DNA of 13,509 nucleotides from Trichodesmium sp. jk18x7bins.61 (GTDB lineage Bacteria; Cyanobacteriota; Cyanobacteriia; Cyanobacteriales; Microcoleaceae): contig JAJEAQ010000561.1 of assembly GCA_022822685.1 (NCBI GenBank), positions 1 to 13,509 of the forward strand, given 5' to 3'. Both the position numbers and the translations under genes were made by a program. Shown piece after piece: positions 7,512-13,488 of this stretch (the first letter of the stretch is position 1; every line of letters starts with the position of its first letter). The notes under the pieces are model-generated. The model saw only the letters and a list, made by a program, of their open reading frames with translations, did not search any database and was not told the origin of the DNA.

Positions 7512-8747
7512 TTAAACTTTAAACTTCTCAGTGATGCGCTGCATTGCTGCTTCTACATTTTCCCGACTATTAAAAGCAGAAATCCGAAAATATTCCTCAC
7601 CAGCAGCACCAAATCCAGAACCTGGAGTACCAACAACATGACAAGTTTGCAACAGTTTATCAAAGAAATCCCAACTAGATAAACCCTTTGGAGTTTGCAC
7701 CCAAACATAAGGTGCATTTACCCCTCCATAAACATTGATCCCTGCATTTTGCAACTTAGAACAAATAATTTTCCCATTCTCCAGATAAAATTCTATCAAA
7801 CTCTTGACTTGCGCTTTTCCTTCATCACTATAAACTGCCTCAGCACCACGCTGCACAATATAAGAAACCCCATTAAACTTAGTAGACTGACGACGATTCC
7901 ATAGTTTCCATAATTCTACATCCGAGCCATCAGTAGCTTTTCCCTTTAGAGTTTTCGGTACAACCGTCAACGCACAACGAGTACCAGTAAAACCAGCATT
8001 TTTAGAAAAAGAACGAAACTCGATCGCACAATCTCGCGCTCCCTCTATTTCATATATAGAGTGGGGCACACTAGCATCAGTAATAAAAGCTTCGTAAGCA
8101 GCATCGAACAAAATAATCCCATCATTTACCCGAGCATAATCTACCCAATCCCGTAGATGTTCCTTTGTTGTAGTAGCGCCAGTAGGATTATTAGGGAAAC
8201 ACAAATAAATCAAATCAACCTTTTGGGAAGGAATCTCGGCAGTGAAATTATTTTCAGCGGTGATCGGCAAATAAACTAAACCCTCAGATTCGCCCCGATC
8301 ATTTACCACTCCAGTATTACCAGCCATAACATTAGTATCCACATAAACCGGATAAACTGGATCAGTAACAGCAATAGTGTTATTGTTGCCAAAAATGTCA
8401 AGAATATTACCAGTGTCGCACTTAGAGCCATCAGAAATGAAAATTTCAGAAGCATCAATTTCACAACCCCTCGCCTGAAAATCTTGAGCCGCGATTTTCT
8501 CCCGCAACCAAGCATAACCTTGCTCTGGGCCATAACCCTTAAAAGTAGCGCGATCGCCCATATCTTCGACAGCTTTAATCATGGCCAGGCGACAAGCTTC
8601 TGGCAAAGGTTCTGTCACATCTCCAATACCCAGCTTAATAATTTTTGCCTCTGGATGAGCCTCAGCAAAAGTATTAACCCGGCGGGCAATTTCTGGGAAT
8701 AGGTAGCCGGCTTTAAATTTGAGGTAGTTATCGTTAATCGTTGCCAT
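7512..8747 (-). CDS. dapL: LL-diaminopimelate aminotransferase
   Basis: A 411-residue fold-type I PLP enzyme. It transaminates tetrahydrodipicolinate with glutamate to LL-diaminopimelate in one step, supplying lysine and peptidoglycan precursors in the cytoplasm. Motifs: KLGIGDVTEPLP (38-49), KGYGPEQGY (70-78), ISDGSKCDTGN (104-114), CFPNNPTG (183-190), DAAYEAF with the PLP-nitrogen Asp (D215-F221), and the Schiff-base lysine K249 in RSFSKNAGFTGTR. This last motif and SDGSKCD are diagnostic of the DapL branch found in plants, cyanobacteria and chlamydiae. Length is normal (about 410). The start ATGGCAACG at 8747 agrees with the conserved N-terminus (MATINDNYLKFKAGYLFPEI). It is monocistronic and divergent from the small frame at 8841. 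Confidence 0.96.
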   Translation of the reverse strand: MATINDNYLKFKAGYLFPEIARRVNTFAEAHPEAKIIKLGIGDVTEPLPEACRLAMIKAVEDMGDRATFKGYGPEQGYAWLREKIAAQDFQARGCEIDASEIFISDGSKCDTGNILDIFGNNNTIAVTDPVYPVYVDTNVMAGNTGVVNDRGESEGLVYLPITAENNFTAEIPSQKVDLIYLCFPNNPTGATTTKEHLRDWVDYARVNDGIILFDAAYEAFITDASVPHSIYEIEGARDCAIEFRSFSKNAGFTGTRCALTVVPKTLKGKATDGSDVELWKLWNRRQSTKFNGVSYIVQRGAEAVYSDEGKAQVKSLIEFYLENGKIICSKLQNAGINVYGGVNAPYVWVQTPKGLSSWDFFDKLLQTCHVVGTPGSGFGAAGEEYFRISAFNSRENVEAAMQRITEKFKV

Positions 8748-8840
8748 AGTACATTACAAAAAGTTACTTATAACAGTAGAACCCTTGCCAAACTGAAAGT
8801 CAACTGCCAAAAGCCTCCGGAGTCACTGTTTGTAGTTGGG

Positions 8841-9089
8841 ATGTGGCGTCCAAATAATATATCTCTTGCGTGGTTAGTCAAGATATTTTCTTTATTAATG
8901 ATCAGTCCGGAAATAGGGTTAGCAAACTTAATTAAAACTGTGGGAAAACAAACAAAAGAGTCGGCTCAGTGCAACGCAGGTCAACTTTTGGCACAGGTAA
9001 AATTTCAGGATGCAGTGATGTTAGATTCTAGAGCTAGCACTTCTGTGGCATATCAAGGCAAATCCTTAGTCATACCAAATCCGCCTTAG
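8841..9089 (+). CDS. Small putative exported protein, 3' end formed by a repeat element
   Basis: This 82-residue frame is not recognised. Residues 8-28 (SLAWLVKIFSLLMISPEIGLA) look like a signal peptide with possible cleavage after GLA. The remainder (NLIKTVGKQTKESAQCNAGQ and on) is polar with a single Cys. The last codons, VIPNPP-stop, are read from the left inverted repeat of the family-A element at 9072-9175, so the original C-terminus has probably been replaced. The ribosome site is poor (TTGGG next to the ATG). It may be a truncated gene or chance; its divergent placement from dapL gives no functional hint. Confidence 0.4.
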   Translation: MWRPNNISLAWLVKIFSLLMISPEIGLANLIKTVGKQTKESAQCNAGQLLAQVKFQDAVMLDSRASTSVAYQGKSLVIPNPP

Positions 9090-9175
9090 TAAGAGGGGAT
9101 TTTAAAAGTTGCAACTGTTGCCATACATAGGATTTTGGGATAGGATCAACCCTCTTTTATAACCGGATTTGGTAT
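9072..9175. mobile_element. Miniature inverted-repeat element (family A), second copy
   Basis: ATACCAAATCCG (9072-9083) is matched inversely by CGGATTTGGTAT (9164-9175). The tips resemble the element at 3790-3912 (ATACTAAATCCGGTT) with one base changed. The interior of about 80 bases carries no gene. It joins the end of the 8841-9089 frame on the left to a fossil reading frame on the right, whose stop codon (9177-9175) overlaps its right tip. Confidence 0.65.
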
Positions 9176-9327
9176 CAGATATACTCCGCGCCCCGTGCCT
9201 CATATAGTTGCTTTAATTCCACCAAAATCAGCTTCCAAATCTGATTGTTTGATGGCTCAGTATTGATAAATTGAAGAGAGGCGACTACCAAGAGTTGAAT
9301 CTTTAAAAGTCTATCTGGCAAATTCTG
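9175..9327 (-). pseudogene. Unidentified gene remnant next to the miniature element
   Basis: A 50-codon minus-strand frame, open from just after a TAA (9330-9328) to a TGA (9177-9175), reads QNLPDRLLKIQLLVVASLQF, INTEPSNNQIWKLILVELKQ, LYEARGAEYI. It has the hydrophobic/polar rhythm of real protein but no start codon. It overlaps, in another frame, the decayed end of the TauD-like fossil. Its terminus coincides with the repeat element. The family is not recognised. Confidence 0.25.
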
Positions 9328-9511
9328 TTAACTGAGATGCCGTCAGACTTTGCCTACGGACAACAATAACACCTTGTTCCCAGAGATTTTGCTTTAATTG
9401 TTCTACCTGTTTTGCTGTTAAATTTAGAAGGTTAAAGCCTTGTAGAACTTCTTTACCCAGCCAGGGATGCTAATCTTGTTCAATATTTATGTTTTGCCTA
9501 GTAGTCTTCAT
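9305..9511 (-). pseudogene. TauD/TfdA-like dioxygenase N-terminal remnant with in-frame stops
   Basis: Reading from ATG 9511 gives MKTTRQNINIEQD, TAG (codon 14, 9472-9470), HPWLGKEVLQGFNLLNLTAK, QVEQLKQNLWEQGVIVVRRQ, SLTASQLTEFAR, TAG (codon 67, 9313-9311), TFKD. The stretch 'G..V.G.NL..LT..QV..LKQ.L.EQGV.VVR.Q.LT..QL..FAR.TF' matches the opening of Fe(II)/2-oxoglutarate-dependent TauD/TfdA dioxygenases (compare '..HGVLVFRGQDLTPEQ..AFARRFG'). The catalytic HxD...H residues, which lie further on, are absent: the gene is truncated and dead. The family assignment is from memory of the fold's N-terminal signature. Confidence 0.5.
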
Positions 9512-9586
9512 GTTAGTCTGAATAATTTTTTACTGTTTTAGATCATACTGTAGGTTTAGTTAAGCGGTAGGGCAACCCAACAAAAA

Positions 9587-9677
9587 CAGGAGTTACACAT
9601 TTTTGGAGAATAAACGCTATATATACTGTTCATGATAGTTTTAAATTAGTATATATAGTGCTTTTGCGTAATTCCTG
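9587..9677. mobile_element. Miniature inverted-repeat element, CAGGA(G/A)TTAC(A/G)CA tips
   Basis: The left tip CAGGAGTTACACA (9587-9599) and the complement of the right tip TGCGTAATTCCTG (9665-9677) agree at 11 of 13 positions. Inner arms CTATATATACT (9617-9627) and AGTATATATAG (9648-9658) pair perfectly. The 91-base element has A-runs on both flanks and no coding capacity. It lies downstream of aroB. Confidence 0.6.
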
Positions 9678-9744
9678 AAAAAACTACAATCTATTCGGTG
9701 ATCCTTAAGGGTAGGGGAAGTAAGCAGGATACCCTCCAAAAGAT

Positions 9745-10836
9745 CTATTGCATTCTGGCCAATACTCGCCTCAATACATCTGTACTGACTCTATCTGTTA
9801 CTGTCACCACACCTAACCCAGTGGGCAAAACAAACCTAACTTTACTATCTTTTACCTTTTTATCTGTTTGCAAAGTAACCAGAATCTCCTCAATATCCAG
9901 CCCACTAGACAATCTTGTGGGTAAAGCTGCCTTTTCAATCAAAGCTAACTGACGGCGATCGCATTCTTCATCCCACATTCCTAACTCTAACGCTAACTGA
10001 CTCGCTGCCACCATGCCAATAGCCACTGCCTCCCCGTGAGTAACCATGGTATAACCAGTCAAACTTTCCACTGCATGACCAACTGTGTGACCATAATTCA
10101 AAATCGCTCTTAAGCTAGATTCTTTCTCATCCTTCATTACCACATCAGCCTTACTTTGGCAAGACCTAATCAAAATTTCTTCTAATAACCCTGGAGTCAA
10201 ATTATTGAGCCCATCAAGACTATGACTATTCTCCATTTGCACAAATAATTCTGCATCCCAAATTACCCCATATTTAATGACTTCCGCCATCCCTCCCCGA
10301 AACTCTCGCACAGGCAAAGTTTTCAGTACATCTGGATCGATTAATACAAGACTAGGTTGATGGAAAGCTCCAATCAGATTTTTACCTATGGGATGATTGA
10401 CGCCCGTTTTACCCCCGATCGCCGCATCCACCATTGCCAGCAAAGAAGTGGGAACTTGCACTACATTCAATCCACGCAACCAAGTAGCTGCAGCAAACCC
10501 AGTCAGATCCCCAACTACCCCACCCCCAAGGGCTACCATTGTCGAAGAACGTTCGAGGCGGTGTTCTAAGGCTGTATCATAAATAATTTGTAGAGTTGGA
10601 AGAGTTTTGTATTCTTCTCCAGCAGAGAGAATGCAGTGGGAGACATCAAAGCCTGCTTGCTGTAGAGAGGCGATCGCTCTTTCACCATAATGACCAAATA
10701 TTTCTGGGTTGGAGACTAGCAAAACCTTTTTACCCTGCTTGATGGGCTGCATTTTTTGGCCAAGTTGGTCGAGGTTGCCGGAGGCGATCGCTATCTCATA
10801 AGATGCTTGGGGGAGTTGAACAGTTATTGACGCCAT
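9745..10836 (-). CDS. aroB: 3-dehydroquinate synthase
   Basis: A 363-residue NAD- and Zn-dependent enzyme of the shikimate pathway that converts DAHP to 3-dehydroquinate in the cytoplasm. Motifs: NAD-binding GGGVVGD (104-110), TSLLAMVDAAIGGKTGVNH (130-148), GKNLIGAFHQP (151-161), and the metal ligands E185 (GGMAEVIKYG), H250 (NYGHTVGHAVE) and H267 (HGEAVAIGM). Length and start (MASITVQLPQ) are normal for cyanobacterial AroB. It ends with TAG. It stands alone on the minus strand; the upstream 216 bases are shared with the divergent petL, so their promoters lie close together. AGGGTA (9706-9711) and TACCCT (9730-9735) downstream could form a weak 6-bp hairpin. Confidence 0.96.
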   Translation of the reverse strand: MASITVQLPQASYEIAIASGNLDQLGQKMQPIKQGKKVLLVSNPEIFGHYGERAIASLQQAGFDVSHCILSAGEEYKTLPTLQIIYDTALEHRLERSSTMVALGGGVVGDLTGFAAATWLRGLNVVQVPTSLLAMVDAAIGGKTGVNHPIGKNLIGAFHQPSLVLIDPDVLKTLPVREFRGGMAEVIKYGVIWDAELFVQMENSHSLDGLNNLTPGLLEEILIRSCQSKADVVMKDEKESSLRAILNYGHTVGHAVESLTGYTMVTHGEAVAIGMVAASQLALELGMWDEECDRRQLALIEKAALPTRLSSGLDIEEILVTLQTDKKVKDSKVRFVLPTGLGVVTVTDRVSTDVLRRVLARMQ

Positions 10837-11052
10837 GGTTGCTTTGTTATTTTTAACATAAAATATTAGACTTAATTTTATGATTTATTATGAGGTATTG
10901 TCAGGAAATCCATAGCTAAAGCTAGATGCGGACCACACAGTTGCTGGTAAGCACAAAACCTGACCATACGAGCGCCAGGGAGTTTGGCTCCAACTGCTTC
11001 CGTTGCCCCTAGGTGTTCAAGTTCATATTGTCAAACTACCGAGGATTTTTAA

Positions 11053-11154
11053 ATGACTGTTGAAGGAATTATTGCTTTTTTTGTGATTTTTTTTGCTGCT
11101 TTAGGCGTAGCTACAGTTCTGATGTTTGGCTTGCGAGCTGTTAAGTTAATCTAG
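11053..11154 (+). CDS. petL: Cytochrome b6f complex subunit PetL (subunit 6)
   Basis: This 33-codon gene encodes MTVEGIIAFFVIFF, AALGVATVLMFGL, RAVKLI. It is a single membrane helix (about residues 5-26) with a short N-terminus and the C-terminal FGLRxxKLI-type ending shared by PetL of cyanobacteria and plastids. PetL is a 31-33 residue peripheral subunit that stabilises the thylakoid cytochrome b6f complex. The start is supported by GAGG at 11041-11044, eight bases upstream. The gene is below the length normally reported by gene finders. Other single-helix photosynthetic subunits (PetM, PetN, PetG, Psb peptides) have different conserved sequences, so PetL is the best match. Confidence 0.75.
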   Translation: MTVEGIIAFFVIFFAALGVATVLMFGLRAVKLI

Positions 11155-11204
11155 GATCTGCATCAGTTCAAAGGGTATATTACAACTGATTTATGAGGGG
11201 CTGC

Positions 11205-11225
11205 GTGGGGAATTTACTTCCCCAC
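11205..11225 (+). terminator. Hairpin downstream of petL
   Basis: GTGGGGAA (11205-11212), loop TTTAC and TTCCCCAC (11218-11225) make a perfect 8-bp stem 50 bases after the petL stop. No U-run follows, so it may stabilise the 3' end of the transcript or be an incomplete terminator. Confidence 0.45.
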
Positions 11226-11284
11226 AGTAGGTGCCCCGTCCTATTTGCGTTGGGCTAACCAAAGAATCCTGGGTATTTCAACCC

Positions 11285-11531
11285 CACTTAGATGTCCAGG
11301 GCTGTTGCCTCCAGGGGAGTCGCTTCGCCTTCATTATCGATGAAAATTTTCAACCTTCATTTGTTCAAAGCCTTTGCTACTGACGAATGCCAAATTTTTT
11401 CCTAATAATTTATTAATGATCAGAAAATATTGGCTGAACATTGCACTGCATAAAGTTCATACCGATGAAAATTTTTTAGAATGAAAGCGAAGTTCCTCCC
11501 CCGGGAGGCAACAGCCCTGCGCTTAGATGTC
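11285..11531. mobile_element. IS4-type miniature element with 12-bp target duplication
   Basis: The element spans 11297-11519 (223 bases). Its ends, CAGGGCTGTTGCCTCC (11297-11312) and the exact complement (11504-11519), are perfect over 16 bp; similarity continues inwards to about 40 bp through the CTTCGC/TTCATT stretch. Directly abutting both tips are CACTTAGATGTC (11285-11296) and CGCTTAGATGTC (11520-11531), a 12-bp target duplication with one mismatch. Duplications of about 10-13 bp are known for the IS4 family. No transposase is present, so it would depend on a full-length relative elsewhere. Confidence 0.8.
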
Positions 11532-11546
11532 AAACTGTAGTAGCGC

Positions 11547-11713
11547 GTCTAGGCTAAAATGATGGGTAAATAAAATCCCCAAATCTTAATTTCGTAAGCT
11601 GATTAGCAATTACTTTACCCACAAAATTAAGCTAGAGGTGCTAGTAGTAGGGTGTCTAGGCTGAAATGATGGGTAAATAAAATCCCCAAATCTTAATTTC
11701 GTAAACTGATTAG
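11547..11713. repeat. 60-bp direct repeat (two copies, period 107 bp)
   Basis: Copies at 11547-11606 and 11654-11713 differ at 2 of 60 positions (CTAAAATG/CTGAAATG and GTAAGCTG/GTAAACTG). Both are followed by a GTGCTAGTAG stretch, but 31 bases between repeat and tail (CAATTACTTTACCC...) occur only after the first copy. It is therefore a tandem duplication with a later deletion in one copy. No reading frame spans it. Confidence 0.85.
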
Positions 11714-11722
11714 TGCTAGTAG

Positions 11723-11815
11723 GTTGGGTGAAGTACTAGCGCCACCCAACAGATAAACAAATTAGCAAAAGAGAATGGAGAGGAGAACGGGAGATTTAAA
11801 GCCTCTTGCTAATTT
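11723..11815 (+). promoter_or_regulatory. Two stem-loops in the leader region of the lipoprotein gene
   Basis: GTTGGGTG (11723-11730) pairs with CACCCAAC (11743-11750). Then AAATTAGCAA (11759-11768) pairs with TTGCTAATTT (11806-11815), enclosing a purine-rich loop (GAGAATGGAGAGGAGAACGG). A smaller GGAG/CTCC stem (11852-11855 with 11863-11866), followed by TTTTT, precedes the coding region. These could be a terminator for petL or a structured 5' leader. I do not recognise a known riboswitch. Confidence 0.4.
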
Positions 11816-11891
11816 TAACTGAGGGTCATTTTTATCCGGTGGCTAAAGCAAGGAGGCGAACACTCCCGATTGTTTTTATTTGAAGCGGTTT

Positions 11892-12338
11892 ATGTCTAAT
11901 TTTATACTTATTGCGTTTTCCTGCTATAACCAATTGTTTGATAAGTTCAGAATTATTACGATTATGCTGTTAGTGACAGGATTAATAAGTTGCGGTCAAA
12001 TCACAGAAACAGCTCTAAAATTAAATCTCAATGTGAGTAAGGTGAGGAAAATCCAAACAGAAAATAAAATTGATAATCAAGTCTATTTAAAAGGAACTGT
12101 AGAAAGCCGTGCTCCATTTCTAGAAACAGGTGCTTATGAACTAACAGATAATACAGGTAGTATTTGGATATTGACAACAACAGAATTACCAAAAATAGGA
12201 GCAGAAATAACAATAAAAGGAAAAATACGTTATCAAAGCATTGTAGTTCCACAATTTGGCAATCAGGATGTGGGAGATTTTTATGTAGAAGAATTAGAAC
12301 GAATAGATCATCAAAATCTCAAAAATAATGAACAATAA
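11892..12338 (+). CDS. Putative lipoprotein with OB-fold-like domain
   Basis: The product carries a lipoprotein signal: the hydrophobic run RIITIMLLVTG followed by lipobox LISC and GQ, so the mature protein would be lipid-anchored at that Cys. The mature part has about 115 residues. The segment VYLKGTVESRAPFLETGAYE, LTDNTGSIWILTTTELPKIG, AEITIKGKIRYQ has the strand pattern of a bacterial OB-fold ('GTV...Y.L.D.TG.IWV......P..G..V.V.GKV'). Ligand and role are unknown. Possible starts are TTG 11880, ATG 11892 and TTG 11934; the last would give the most typical signal peptide (MFDKFRIITIMLLVTGLISC), but I keep the ATG. Its end overlaps the next gene by 11 bases, implying co-transcription. Confidence 0.65.
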   Translation: MSNFILIAFSCYNQLFDKFRIITIMLLVTGLISCGQITETALKLNLNVSKVRKIQTENKIDNQVYLKGTVESRAPFLETGAYELTDNTGSIWILTTTELPKIGAEITIKGKIRYQSIVVPQFGNQDVGDFYVEELERIDHQNLKNNEQ

Positions 12339-12600
12339 TCTACCTGAAGTAGCGATATTTTCCAAGTTTGGTATTTACTCTAATGTTCAGGTGATTCGTC
12401 ATGTATTTCATGCTCCATTGACTGTAGAGTTAAAAGATTTAATCTTGGGAGAAGGTTGGGATATGGGGTTGTTAACCACAGCAGAAATTCAAGCTGGTAA
12501 GGCTTATTCTCAAAATGCAGCCATGGAGCGATCGTTAAGTGAAATTCATCAAACAATCCTTTTGGATTTTATTAATAAACACGGCTATTCTATTGGTTAA
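12328..12600 (+). CDS. Small hypothetical protein, translationally coupled to the lipoprotein
   Basis: The 90 residues begin MNNNLPEVAIFSKFGIYSNV, continue with QVIRHVFHAPLTVELKDLIL and GEGWDMGLLTTAEIQAGKAY, and end INKHGYSIG. The start codon lies 11 bases before the stop of the lipoprotein gene, so the two are probably read from one transcript with coupled translation. There is no signal peptide or membrane segment; the second half (SQNAAMERSLSEIHQTILLDF) is probably helical. I do not recognise the family. Balanced composition and the overlap argue for a real gene. Confidence 0.55.
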   Translation: MNNNLPEVAIFSKFGIYSNVQVIRHVFHAPLTVELKDLILGEGWDMGLLTTAEIQAGKAYSQNAAMERSLSEIHQTILLDFINKHGYSIG

Positions 12601-12678
12601 AATTTCTAACTCAGTCATTTTTGAAAGAGGGGTAATTTACAATGTCAATGACTCCACTATGTAGACGAATGAGGTTTG

Positions 12679-12780
12679 TAAGAGACTGTTTATAAAGTAA
12701 ATATTAAGATAGCTATACTGCTTAATTTTGGTGGGTTACGGCGGAACCTACACAAAAGTTTAACTACAAACAGTCTCTAA
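12679..12780. mobile_element. Miniature inverted-repeat element with TAA target duplication
   Basis: AGAGACTGTTT (12681-12691) is inverted exactly at 12768-12778 (AAACAGTCTCT). Taking the tips as GAGACTG...CAGTCTC gives a 96-base element (12682-12777) flanked on both sides by TAA (12679-12681, 12778-12780). A three-base TNA duplication is characteristic of IS5-type transposition. There is no coding capacity inside. Confidence 0.65.
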
Positions 12781-12781
12781 A

Positions 12782-12985
12782 TACAAGTTGGCTTTGCGCT
12801 TGCATTTGTCTAGCGCTTTCTCCCAACTGCGTGATACCCAGGCTAGAAGCATACTCAAAAACTACCAGGTGTTTCACCCTGAACGATCTATTTTTCAACT
12901 TACTTATACCGCAGTATTGCCTTGGCAACTGACATCCAGATAGATAGAATTGGCGGGTCAGGTGGCCGACCCTGGTCGGAGCTTT
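12782..12985 (+). pseudogene. Possible gene remnant with an in-frame TAG, unidentified
   Basis: After the miniature element a plus-strand frame reads YKLALRLHLSSAFSQLRDTQ, ARSILKNYQVFHPERSIFQL, TYTAVLPWQLTSR, TAG (12941-12943), IELAGQVADPGRSFHVA. It has no start codon and enters the palindromic repeats. The text is protein-like and resembles the tail of a gene cut by the element, but I do not know the family. The opposite strand also has a 74-codon frame (12988-12764); its N-terminus is palindrome sequence and its C-terminus is the TIR of the miniature element, so I consider it the less likely reading. Confidence 0.3.
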
Positions 12986-13072
12986 CATGTAGCTTTAGCT
13001 AAAGCTACATGTTTTAGCTAAAGCTACATGTTTCGTGGCTCCATGAAACATGTGGCTTTAGCTAAAACATGT
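12986..13072. repeat. Cluster of TTTAGCTAAAGCT palindromes forming a long hairpin
   Basis: CATGTAGCTTTAG (12986-12998) is followed at once by its exact complement (12999-13011), a perfect 26-bp palindrome. It shares bases with a second structure: 28-nt arms 13007-13034 and 13045-13072 pair with only one non-Watson-Crick position (a G-U in RNA) around the 10-base loop GTGGCTCCAT. The shared unit is TTTTAGCTAAAGCTACATG. Further copies are at 13349-13374 and 13469-13488. Confidence 0.85.
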
Positions 13073-13149
13073 GGCGAGGTGGCTCAACGAGAATCACTTC
13101 TTTCCCCTCCCCTTTGAACGGAACGTGACAGTTTCCCATCATACGGCTC
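13071..13149 (-). ncRNA. Group II intron 3' end: domains V and VI with 3' splice site
   Basis: Minus strand 13149-13116 is a 34-nt domain V: GAGCCGTATGATGGGAAA then CTGTCACGTTCCGTTC. It has the AGC catalytic triad opposite GTT, a GAAA tetraloop closed by G-C, and a 2-nt AC bulge at positions 24-25. Most stem pairs are intact, but positions 5/30 (C-C) and 7/28 (T-T) are mismatched where active introns usually have C-G and T-A. An AAA linker follows, then domain VI (13112-13073): GGGGAGGGG pairs with CCACCTCGCC leaving one bulged A at 13080, the expected branch point eight nucleotides from the terminal AC (13072-13071). The exon would resume with ATGTTTTAGC. The weakened stem suggests a decaying copy. 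Confidence 0.75.
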
Positions 13150-13348
13150 AGGCCTCACTTCCTGCCTTTTGGGCCATAAAGATGCTTTGACTCAGATTCT
13201 TAACAATTTTCCTGGATTACTCCATTCGATTGTCCTTTGATGACCATGATCATTTCTGATATCTAACTTGCATCTCAGTTAAGTTTTCTTTGTCTGAGCG
13301 TCCTTCGTATGAGTGAGAGAAGAAGTCTGCTTTTCCTTTTTAGGAAAT

Positions 13349-13374
13349 ACATGTTTTAGCTAAAGCTACATGTT
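13349..13374. repeat. TTTTAGCTAAAGCTACATG repeat, isolated copy
   Basis: ACATGTTTTAGCTAAAGCTA followed by CATGTT is identical to the left part of the 13007-13034 arm. ACATG...CATGT and TTTAGCTAAA make it partly self-complementary, so one copy alone can form a small hairpin. Confidence 0.7.
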
Positions 13375-13468
13375 GAGCCATATTGATGATACTTAAGCAC
13401 CAATATCACCTCCTTACCTTTTGGTTACAGCCTCTCAGGGATAATTTGGCTGTTCACTGGATGACGCA

Positions 13469-13488
13469 GTTTTAGCTAAAGCTACATG
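13469..13488. repeat. TTTTAGCTAAAGCTACATG repeat, isolated copy
   Basis: GTTTTAGCTAAAGCTACATG repeats the core of the 13349 copy; the left ACAT is missing (preceded by GACGCA). It lies 21 bases from the window end. Confidence 0.7.

Noticed and set aside
4547..9472. Possible reassignment of TAG as a sense codon, because several broken frames contain TAG.
   Set aside because: TAG is the natural stop of aroB and petL here, and the tnpB and dioxygenase remnants also contain TGA or truncation; ordinary decay explains it.
10837..11052. Possible structured RNA between aroB and petL.
   Set aside because: Small GGAG/CTCC and GCCA/TGGC stems are visible, but they match no known RNA and are mutually exclusive.
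12764..12988. 74-codon minus-strand frame.
   Set aside because: Its start lies in palindromic repeats and its end in the TIR of a miniature element; the plus-strand frame reads more like protein.
12986..13488. CRISPR-like array from the repeated TTTTAGCTAAAGCTACATG unit.
   Set aside because: Spacing is irregular (adjacent, about 320 and about 100 bases), orientation varies, and there are no cas genes or leader.
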